Shown here piece by piece: positions 42,559 to 48,168 of a stretch of 48,168 nt of DNA. Source of the DNA: Clostridiales bacterium (GTDB lineage: Bacteria; Bacillota; Clostridia; Christensenellales; CAG-138); the NCBI GenBank assembly GCA_024698505.1, contig JAILRE010000054.1, positions 1 to 48,168 on the forward strand. Reading direction: 5' to 3'. The notes beneath the pieces are model-generated. The model searched no databases, had not been told where the DNA came from, and saw only the letters and a program-made list of their open reading frames with translations. A program made the position numbers and the translations under genes. Position 1 is the first letter of the stretch; every line of letters begins with the position of its first letter.

Positions 42559-43431
42559 TCAGTTAAGACCGTAGAGTATGCTTGCGCCCTCGCCGAGGAC
42601 GGTCTCGGGGAGCTTGCCGTCCCACTGCTGGATGTAGTAGTACCTGACGAGTTCGGCGGTCAGGCTTTCGGATATGGCTTTGTTCTTCGCGGCCTCCTTC
42701 TGGCCGGCATACTCGGCGGCGTCCGCCTGGATCTTGGTGACCTCAAGGTCGGCCTGAGCGGCGATCTTGGCCTGCTCGGCGTCGGCCTGCGCCTTTATCA
42801 CCTGGCGCGCGGCCTCCTGCTCGGCCTGCATGGTGAGCCTCGCCTGCTCGGTCTCCGCGGTCAGCTTGTTCTGCGCGGCGACCTGCTTCGCCTCGACGGC
42901 GTTCGTGAAGGCGTCGGTGAAGTCGATGTCCTGCACGCTGATGGAGCTAACGGTGATACCGAACTCCTTAACGTCCTCCACGACCAGATCGGTGATCTCG
43001 GTGGAAAGCCTCTCGCGGAAGGCCACGAGCTTCTCGGCGGTGTATTTGGAGAATACCGCCTTGGTGTTTTCGAGGAGCCTCGGATAGAGGATCTTGGAAT
43101 AATACTCCTCGCCGACGGTCTTATAGAGCTTCTCGGCGGTGGTCTGATCTATCGAGTAGTTCACCGCGATCGAGATGTCGACCTGCTGGATATCCGAAGA
43201 GAAAGCCTGAAGCGCCTCTTCCGCCTTCTGGGTGCGGTTGTCCATCTTGACGACCTTCTGGAAGGGGGACTTTACGTGGAAGCCCGCCTCGAAGGTGTAG
43301 GGCTCCACACGGCCGAAGGTGGTGACGATGCCCGTGTATCCGGTCGGGACCGTAGTGATGCAGCAAAGGGCAAGTATCAATGCGATGACCGGAACGAATA
43401 CGATCAAAAGGATCTTGCCGACGTTCTTCAT
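42559..43431 (-). CDS. SPFH/prohibitin-family membrane-anchored protein
   Basis: A 290-residue protein with an N-terminal membrane helix (about 7-28), an SPFH (prohibitin) domain (about 28-190, PTGYTGIVTTFGRVEPYTFEAG and the phrase FGITVSSISVQDIDF), and an Ala/Glu/Gln-rich coiled coil (about 190-255) ending in a hydrophobic tail. Such proteins form ring or cage oligomers on the membrane and organise membrane domains or proteases. No NfeD partner or FtsH gene is adjacent. ATG 43431 follows aaaggagaaag. A promoter overlapping the preceding terminator precedes it. Confidence 0.9.
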   Translation of the reverse strand: MKNVGKILLIVFVPVIALILALCCITTVPTGYTGIVTTFGRVEPYTFEAGFHVKSPFQKVVKMDNRTQKAEEALQAFSSDIQQVDISIAVNYSIDQTTAEKLYKTVGEEYYSKILYPRLLENTKAVFSKYTAEKLVAFRERLSTEITDLVVEDVKEFGITVSSISVQDIDFTDAFTNAVEAKQVAAQNKLTAETEQARLTMQAEQEAARQVIKAQADAEQAKIAAQADLEVTKIQADAAEYAGQKEAAKNKAISESLTAELVRYYYIQQWDGKLPETVLGEGASILYGLN

Positions 43432-43496
43432 TTTCTTTCTCCTTTAATAAAATGTGTTTTCGCCCGCGGCAGGCGCCTTGCCTTGAGCGTGGGAAG

Positions 43497-43525
43497 AGTA
43501 TAATAAAAACCCGCCCGTAAATCAA
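43497..43525 (-). promoter_or_regulatory. Promoter of the SPFH gene, overlapping a terminator
   Basis: On the minus strand: TTGATT (43520-43525), 17-bp spacer, TATACT (43497-43502). The -35 lies in the loop of the terminator hairpin at 43505-43536, and the spacer contains its right arm and T-run. Confidence 0.65.
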
Positions 43526-43536
43526 TATCGGGCGGG
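43505..43536 (-). terminator. Intrinsic terminator of the upstream lipoprotein gene
   Basis: On the minus strand: cccgcccg, 11-base loop, cgggcggg and a T5 run. It follows the lipoprotein stop at 43600. Confidence 0.88.
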
Positions 43537-43599
43537 TAAGGATCTTGTAAAATCGGTGTAAAGCCGATCAAGGCATTATTCTCTTAATAATATGAAGCT

Positions 43600-44202
43600 T
43601 TACAGCTTGAGGCCCAGCCTTATCGCGTAGAAGGAATACCACTTGCCGTCGATGCGGAAGCACTGCACGGTCTTGTCCTTGGAGTTCTCGCCGAGGCTCC
43701 CCTTTATAGATACGGTCACCTTCACGAACGCCACCGCGTCTATCTCGTCGGTATCGATATTGTAGACGTTGAAATAGTGGCTGTCGTATTGCTTGTAGTG
43801 CTCGATGCCCTCGGCGTCCTTGTCGATTATCTCGTTCACCTTGTAGGAAAGGCGCCAATCCTCGCCGTACCTGTCCTGATAGTCCAGCGCGACGCTCTGA
43901 AGATCCTGACGCAGGAGCTCGATATAGTCCTGATCCTTCTTTTCACGGTACTCCTTCACAAGGGCGGCCGTCTGATTGGGATGGACAACGCGGTCAAGCA
44001 GCTGCTCGTCGAACAGGCGGACGAGCATGAGCGCGCTGTCGAACATGGAACGGTACCAGTCGTCATCGGAGGGAGCCGCCGTCGCTTCCGGGGAGAGAGA
44101 GGGCTCGGGAGAGGGATCCGTCTTGCCCGGATCCTTTTGTTTGCAGGCGGCGAAGGAAAGGAGCATCGCCGCGGCAATGAATATGGATAAAAGCTTTTTC
44201 AT
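43600..44202 (-). CDS. Small lipoprotein of unknown function
   Basis: A 200-residue lipoprotein. The signal peptide MKKLLSIFIAAAMLLSFAAC ends in a lipobox with Cys20. A short Pro/Ser/Glu linker follows, then a domain of about 150 residues, helical at first (WYRSMFDSALMLVRLFDEQLL) and beta-rich at the end (VKVTVSIKGSL, FRIDGKWYSFYAI). The layout recalls NTF2-like or DUF4878-type stalked lipoproteins, but I do not assign a family. Start is ATG 44202; no clear ribosome site is seen. Promoter TTGACA/TAGTAT lies about 120 bases upstream. Confidence 0.75.
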   Translation of the reverse strand: MKKLLSIFIAAAMLLSFAACKQKDPGKTDPSPEPSLSPEATAAPSDDDWYRSMFDSALMLVRLFDEQLLDRVVHPNQTAALVKEYREKKDQDYIELLRQDLQSVALDYQDRYGEDWRLSYKVNEIIDKDAEGIEHYKQYDSHYFNVYNIDTDEIDAVAFVKVTVSIKGSLGENSKDKTVQCFRIDGKWYSFYAIRLGLKL

Positions 44203-44326
44203 TTCGATATCAGTGCCTTCGCAGTGCAAAGGCGGCCTTTCTCGGCGGTGATTGCCGGATTCGTACTTTTAAGCGTCTGCGCGGGAGCGGCGTTTTTACA
44301 CCGAAGCCTCCACGGGTTACTGTTCA

Positions 44327-44355
44327 ATACTATCACCCGCGCCCGGATTTGTCAA
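44327..44355 (-). promoter_or_regulatory. Promoter of the small lipoprotein gene
   Basis: On the minus strand: TTGACA (44350-44355), 17-bp spacer, TAGTAT (44327-44332). The leader to ATG 44202 is about 118 bases and has no recognised riboswitch motif. Confidence 0.7.
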
Positions 44356-44378
44356 TATCAGCCTGTTCTTTCGAGGGG

Positions 44379-44407
44379 TTGCAAAACCCATACTTCTCTG
44401 CTATAAT
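44379..44407 (+). promoter_or_regulatory. Promoter of the Ig-like protein/lipoprotein pair
   Basis: TTGCAA (44379-44384), 17-bp spacer ending in TGC, TATAAT (44402-44407). It is divergent from the promoter at 44327-44355, with the -35 boxes 23 bp apart. Confidence 0.82.
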
Positions 44408-44445
44408 ACAATCAGGTAATTATTGAAACCACGGAGGTCTTCTAA

Positions 44446-45636
44446 ATGATAAAGAAACTTACGAGCATACTGCTCGCGCTGGCGTTCCTGCTCAGCGCGG
44501 CTTCCGTGCTCGCAGACCGAGCCTATACCGGCCCCTCGGTCATAGAAAACAGCTCCGGTGAGAAGCCGGATGAAACCCCCGAGCCTTCCGAGACTGCGCC
44601 GGCCGATCCCACGGACGAGCCTACCGAGGCGCCCACGGAATTGCCCACCGAGAAGCCCACTGCGACTCCCACGGCGACTCCGACGGCTGCCCCGACGGCT
44701 GCTCCGACGGCGGCTCCCACGGCCACTCCGACGCCCACTCCCAAGCCCGGCACCCCGACGCCCACCGCCGCGCCGACCGCGACGCCCACTGCCAAGCCCA
44801 CTGACGTCGCGCTCCAGATCACTACCGCGTCCCTTCCCAGGGGCAAGGTCGGCGTCGAATACTATGCCGTCGTGGAGTCCAACTACGGCGACACGCTGTT
44901 CACCATCTACAACAGCGATTCCGGCCCCAACCAGTTCGGTGAGACCGGTCTCAAGCTCAGCTACGGCGGCGTTATCAGCGGCACTCCCCAGAAGGCGGGC
45001 GAGTTCACCTTCTATATTTCCGCATACTCTCAGAGCGCCGGCAAGACCGTTGCAAAGCGCTTCACCCTCACGATCGACAAGGCGGATTCCACGCCTTCCC
45101 CCACGGCTGTACCCACTCAGCAGCCAGGCACCGCATCCCCCACTAACACTCCCGGCAATTCGCAGACGCCCGCGCCCACTTCGGTGGTCCCCGTAGTCAC
45201 GGCTACCCCCACGCCCGCTCCCACCCAGCAGGGAAGCTATATCGCTTACCCCCTCTGGAGCAGGGCGGCCGACACCGTGCAGAAGGTCTCCATAGGCGCT
45301 CCGTTTGAGATAAGGCTCGTCGAGGGCGTTTCGGAGTATCTCTCCTTCGCCAACCTCTACGGCAATATCCCCGCCAGCGTCGAGTTCATAAACGACATGG
45401 CGAACACCCGCAGCTGCTCCGTAAAGGGCATACTGACCGCCGAGAGCTCCTATGAGTTCGCGATCGAGTTCAATATCAAGGGCGGCCGCAAGCTGATGCT
45501 CAACTTCCGCCTCGTAGCGGAGGAGAACCTGCCCGATCAGGGCGCCGAGTTCCCCCTTGCGAGGTATCTCGTGCCCTTCGGCGGCACGCATACTGCCATG
45601 CTCCCGATGCCTTCCAGAAGAAAGGAGGAGGTGTAA
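44446..45636 (+). CDS. Secreted protein with Thr/Pro repeats and an Ig-like (putative Ig, He_PIG) domain
   Basis: A 396-residue exported protein. The signal peptide (MIKKLTSILLALAFLLSAASVLA) has no lipobox. A Pro/Thr/Ala-rich linker (about 44-119) precedes an Ig-like module (about 121-211), recognisable from SLPRGKVGVEYYA, LKLSYGGVISGTPQKAGEFTFYISA and FTLTID. A second Thr/Pro linker (about 214-266) leads to a C-terminal beta-rich domain of about 125 residues. No sortase motif is visible. ATG 44446 follows cggaggtc. The next gene begins four bases after the stop, so the two are coupled; the Ig protein and the lipoprotein may work as a surface pair. Confidence 0.82.
   Translation: MIKKLTSILLALAFLLSAASVLADRAYTGPSVIENSSGEKPDETPEPSETAPADPTDEPTEAPTELPTEKPTATPTATPTAAPTAAPTAAPTATPTPTPKPGTPTPTAAPTATPTAKPTDVALQITTASLPRGKVGVEYYAVVESNYGDTLFTIYNSDSGPNQFGETGLKLSYGGVISGTPQKAGEFTFYISAYSQSAGKTVAKRFTLTIDKADSTPSPTAVPTQQPGTASPTNTPGNSQTPAPTSVVPVVTATPTPAPTQQGSYIAYPLWSRAADTVQKVSIGAPFEIRLVEGVSEYLSFANLYGNIPASVEFINDMANTRSCSVKGILTAESSYEFAIEFNIKGGRKLMLNFRLVAEENLPDQGAEFPLARYLVPFGGTHTAMLPMPSRRKEEV
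44575..44802 (+). repeat. Low-complexity Thr/Pro/Ala codon repeat
   Basis: In-frame repeats of ccgacggctgc and cccacggcgact type units encode PTAAP and PTATP steps in the exported protein. The near-identical 9-12 bp units are prone to slippage that would change linker length while keeping the frame. Confidence 0.8.
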
Positions 45637-45639
45637 ACC

Positions 45640-46779
45640 ATGAAAAAGCTCATACGCATATTTACATTCTTCCTCATAGCGGCGCTCCTCGTGACCGCCT
45701 GCGGCTGTAAGCTCTTCAAGAAGGACGATCACGGCTCCGATCCCATAGACATCCCCACGCCCGAACCCACCAATGAGCCCGTGCTGCTTGACGGCGGCGT
45801 TATCGACGGCTTTATCGGCGACTGGTACGGCGTTTACAGCGTGACCGAGGCGAAGGGCATGTACGCTCCCAACGCCGGCGTAAGGAACGACTGCGCAATG
45901 CGCGTCTCCGTCGACGGCTACGGCAGGGGCACCTGCTATCTCCAGGTCAACGGCATGGGCCGCGACTCGGTAAGCGGAAGCTCCAACGTGTTCGCTCTCT
46001 GCAGCGCGGAGATCTCCGGCGCGTCCCTCCTCATAAAGGGCATGATCAACACCGTCTCCGTCGATTGGGCGTTCGAGCTCAGCGAAGGCAGGCTCAGCCT
46101 CACCGAGGTCTACGGCGACGTGGACGATCACATGCGCATAGAGATCAAGCTCGTCCGTCCGGACGTTCTGGCGTTCAGCGGCCTTGAGCCCGACGCTATG
46201 GAGTACCTGCTTGAAAAGGGCTTTGCCGGCGTAGTCGACAAGCTCGGAGGCAGAACGAGCGAGCTCCCCATAGTAATCGTTTCCGGCGGCTACGATCCTC
46301 ACCTCTTCTTTGAGGAGGCGCAGGAGGATCCCTCCGTCACCGACTCGCCCAACACTATCACCAGCATAGACGGCCACATCAAGGTCAGCCTTCCCGAGGG
46401 CTATTCGATAGTCGAAAACGACGTTATCGACTTCGTCATCTCCTGCCCCGAGAAGCGGGTGAGGAGCGTTGAGTTCACCGTTTCCGCCTGGAATACGGAC
46501 GGGCTCTCGTTCCTGCTCGGCAACACGCCCAACGTCACCGAGCTCTACCATTACACGATCGACGGCTTTGACTTCTACGGCACCTTCATCGAGAACGAGC
46601 CCGCCGAGGACGGTTCCCGCACGACGATATTCAAGCTCTGCGGCACGAACGATACCGGCTGTCTCATAATAATCACACTCACGCTCGATATGGACGCCTA
46701 CTCCGCATATTCCTACGTCAACGTCGACAACGCGGCCTTCACGCAGCTCGTGCTCGGCGCGAAGTTCAACGTGGATTGA
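45640..46779 (+). CDS. Lipoprotein of unknown function
   Basis: A 379-residue lipoprotein. The signal peptide ends in LLVTAC, followed by a second Cys and a short Pro-rich linker (PIDIPTPEPTNEP). Two parts follow. About 50-180 is beta-rich with IGDWYGVYSVTEAKGMY and regularly spaced strands, resembling a lipocalin-like or DUF-type barrel. About 230-379 is another beta-rich part with IDGHIKVSLPEGYSIVEND. No catalytic motif is recognised. Start ATG 45640 follows aaggaggagg at the end of the Ig-like gene, so it is co-translated. A strong terminator follows. Confidence 0.78.
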   Translation: MKKLIRIFTFFLIAALLVTACGCKLFKKDDHGSDPIDIPTPEPTNEPVLLDGGVIDGFIGDWYGVYSVTEAKGMYAPNAGVRNDCAMRVSVDGYGRGTCYLQVNGMGRDSVSGSSNVFALCSAEISGASLLIKGMINTVSVDWAFELSEGRLSLTEVYGDVDDHMRIEIKLVRPDVLAFSGLEPDAMEYLLEKGFAGVVDKLGGRTSELPIVIVSGGYDPHLFFEEAQEDPSVTDSPNTITSIDGHIKVSLPEGYSIVENDVIDFVISCPEKRVRSVEFTVSAWNTDGLSFLLGNTPNVTELYHYTIDGFDFYGTFIENEPAEDGSRTTIFKLCGTNDTGCLIIITLTLDMDAYSAYSYVNVDNAAFTQLVLGAKFNVD

Positions 46780-46789
46780 TAAGGCAATA

Positions 46790-46823
46790 AAAAACCGCCC
46801 CGTCTTTTGACAGGGCGGTTTTT
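46790..46823. terminator. Bidirectional intrinsic terminator
   Basis: Arms aaaaaccgccc and gggcggttttt with a 12-base loop. It serves the lipoprotein gene (plus) and the YwaF-type gene (minus, stop 46837). Confidence 0.92.
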
Positions 46824-46836
46824 GTTTGCGGTGATA

Positions 46837-47616
46837 TCAGGCTTCCGGTACCTCGGCGGGCTTCTTTCCGGAGGCGATGGCCTTTATTATGGGCTTTATG
46901 AAGCAGAGCGTGACAGCGATAACGCCCGTCGCGGCCAGGTGCATGAAATAGACTAGCCAGCCGTGATCCTTATTGAGGAAGGGCAGGCCCGAAACGGGCG
47001 GATCAACGACGTACATGAAATTGACGCGGTTCACGAAGCTGACGTTCTTTACACCGTCAACGACCGAATACTCCACAACGTCGTATGCGAGGCTGTTTAT
47101 GTAGATCGCGATAAAGCCCATGAACGCAAGCATCTTGAGCGCGGCGGAATAGTCCTTGACCATCCAGCCGATCTCCTTGCTCTTCAACAGCAGGCAAACC
47201 GCGAAGGCGACTATCACGGTATGGTAGGTGAAATACTGGAACGAGATGACGGGGGAGCCGAGGGCGGAGCTCGTGGGGATGAGTATCGCCGCGGCGCCTC
47301 CGACGAGGCAGGAGGGGATCATGAACGCCATAAGCGTGCGGTGGAGCTTCTCGCTCTTCGTGAAATTCAGCAGCGCAATGAATATCAGCTGTATCGAGCA
47401 GAGGTGGAAGGGGAGATCCGTCTTGGGCAGATAGCCGCCGTAGGTCGCCTCGTTGGAGAGTATGTAGTAGAAGACCTTGATCGTCTCCGAAACGATGCCG
47501 ACGTACATCAGCAGCCTGAACCATTTTTTAAGCTCGGTCTTTCGCAGGAATACGCAGAGGAGGACGCCCACGGCGACGCACGCCGCGATGAGGATGATGT
47601 GTTTTGTCCCGAACAT
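46837..47616 (-). CDS. YwaF-type (TIGR02206) integral membrane protein
   Basis: A 259-residue membrane protein with about seven helices. The family hallmark is the DLPFHLCSIQL motif at the end of a loop (about 67-77), together with the surrounding helices and SFQYFTYHTVIVAF. The function of this Bacillus YwaF-related family is not established. Start is ATG 47616 behind cgaggtg; the frame is open upstream to 47793, but that region is the purine-rich repeat and gives a low-complexity Leu/Ser/Phe sequence, so it is not coding. It is a single gene. Confidence 0.83.
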   Translation of the reverse strand: MFGTKHIILIAACVAVGVLLCVFLRKTELKKWFRLLMYVGIVSETIKVFYYILSNEATYGGYLPKTDLPFHLCSIQLIFIALLNFTKSEKLHRTLMAFMIPSCLVGGAAAILIPTSSALGSPVISFQYFTYHTVIVAFAVCLLLKSKEIGWMVKDYSAALKMLAFMGFIAIYINSLAYDVVEYSVVDGVKNVSFVNRVNFMYVVDPPVSGLPFLNKDHGWLVYFMHLAATGVIAVTLCFIKPIIKAIASGKKPAEVPEA

Positions 47617-47664
47617 TTGACACCTCGATAATGTGAAATTTGGAGATATGTGCAGATTATAACA

Positions 47665-47745
47665 TTGGGAAGGGAATAAAGCAAGGGAAGAGGGGAGAGA
47701 GGGGAGTGAAGAGAGAATAGTGAATAGTGAAGAGTGAAGATGGAA
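47665..47745. repeat. Purine-rich low-complexity region with gtgaagagtgaa-type repeats
   Basis: About 80 bases of nearly pure A and G (plus strand) with imperfect direct repeats such as gaatagtgaatagtgaagagtgaag. It separates the YwaF-type gene from the terminator of the NERD gene. I see no gene in it. Confidence 0.8.
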
Positions 47746-47752
47746 TAAGGAA

Positions 47753-47776
47753 AAAATCCCGCGCAAGCGGGATTTT
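47753..47776 (-). terminator. Intrinsic terminator of the NERD-domain gene
   Basis: Arms aaaatcccgc and gcgggatttt with a 4-base loop; on the minus strand the hairpin is followed by T residues (tttttcc). It lies about 57 bases after the stop of the NERD gene. Confidence 0.8.
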
Positions 47777-47832
47777 TGTGAATCACGTACCATTTAGATA
47801 CGAAATTGATTATTACACGTTACCTTTCATTT

Positions 47833-48168
47833 TCACGGCGCTAACAACCGCCGAATTTCATAGATCGTGTTTTCGTCAAGCATTCTTCTGCTGGGGGTAT
47901 GAATCACATAGTCAATCTCGGAAGTACTGTTCAGTACGCGTTCACTTCTGACGGGACTGTTGCCCTGAAGCATCAGCACATAACCCGACACCCAAACGTA
48001 CACACCGTTTTCCTTTAAGTATTCTTTTAGTGCGTATACCTGACCATTCACCTGCTTGATTGGATTTTTTCGTACGTTCTCGTAAGTTTGATCTTCATAT
48101 GTCGTTTTGTACTGCAACCAATTACTATCTTCTTCACGACCTGTTATTGTACCGTTCCAGTCTTTGAC
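47833..48168 (-). CDS. NERD-domain protein (C-terminal part; 5' end beyond the window)
   Basis: The frame is open to the window edge, giving 111 residues of the C-terminal part. Visible motifs fit the nuclease-related domain (NERD): WNGTITGREEDSNWLQYK, then YENVRKNPIKQVNGQVYAL and strands VYVWVSGYVLML, SEIDYVIHTP. NERD resembles Holliday-junction-resolvase-like folds; the active-site residues are partly in the missing part. The window holds no start: the nearest upstream in-frame TTG at 48117 has no ribosome site and the homology continues beyond it. Its sequence is less GC-rich than the rest of the window, which could mean recent gain. Confidence 0.75.
   Translation of the reverse strand, partial: VKDWNGTITGREEDSNWLQYKTTYEDQTYENVRKNPIKQVNGQVYALKEYLKENGVYVWVSGYVLMLQGNSPVRSERVLNSTSEIDYVIHTPSRRMLDENTIYEIRRLLAP

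Noticed and set aside
44401-46551. Long minus-strand open frame opposite the Ig-like and lipoprotein genes
   Set aside because: It spans two real genes and their junction; its Arg/Gly-rich segment is the antisense of the Thr/Pro repeat.
47617-47793. N-terminal extension of the YwaF-type protein
   Set aside because: It is the translation of the AG-rich repeat; ATG 47616 has a ribosome site and gives a normal family length.

Overview
The window looks like a chromosome segment of a moderately GC-rich, endospore-forming member of the Clostridia. The evidence is a Firmicutes-type alpha operon, spore genes (CotF-like, YunB-like, SpoIID-like), the yybS-like/rplI/dnaB block, an FMN riboswitch ahead of ribU, a short-form FeoB, many lipoproteins with Thr-Pro-Ala-Glu-rich linkers, and promoters close to the sigma-A consensus. 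I cannot place it more finely than that. I saw no tRNA, rRNA, CRISPR array, insertion sequence or prophage.

Layout. 1-2458: rpsK (5' cut by the window edge), rpsD, rpoA, rplQ. 2594-3132: two small helical spore-coat-type genes. 3206-7632 (minus): a two-gene asymmetric ABC exporter with an AlkZ-related gene. 7799-8626: a sugar phosphate isomerase/epimerase-type TIM barrel. 8675-9646 (minus): ribU with its FMN riboswitch and promoter. 9697-12616 (minus): DUF2232 gene, rplI, dnaB. 12903-22170: a large oligopeptide ABC importer operon (oppA-B-C-D-F plus a DUF3899-type membrane protein). 22318-24404: feoA-feoB. 24455-28208 (minus): tldD, pmbA, DUF4003. 28297-29007: yunB-like. 29014-32043 (minus): a TcdA/ThiF-type gene and a SpoIID-like protein. 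32156-34171 (minus): cysE-cysK. 34251-36186 (minus): typA. 36280-37347 (minus): a CaCA cation exchanger. 37392-38452: galM. 38520-46779: an accessory cell-surface region with an LRR lipoprotein, a DxDxDG lipoprotein, an ECF-like sigma factor with a putative membrane partner, an SPFH protein, another lipoprotein, and an Ig-like/lipoprotein pair. 46837-47616 (minus): a YwaF-type membrane protein. 47833-end (minus): the C-terminus of a NERD-domain protein.

Two things stand out. First, the sigma-factor gene at about 41.1 kb is flanked by two copies, in opposite orientation, of a 51-bp element (40935-40985 and 41599-41649; 39 of 51 positions identical without gaps). Each copy points at a downstream gene: the LRR lipoprotein on one side, the putative anti-sigma protein on the other. 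They look like a shared promoter or operator of a small cell-surface regulon, or the ends of a cassette. Second, every part of the Opp importer except OppB is enlarged. OppA has 930 residues, OppC has about 380 extra extracytoplasmic residues after its first membrane helix, and OppD and OppF each carry a charged helical insertion in a different place in the ATPase core.

Most unit boundaries are supported by intrinsic terminators and by promoters with 17- or 18-bp spacing; both kinds are listed. All functional calls are by recognition of families and motifs; no database search was run.
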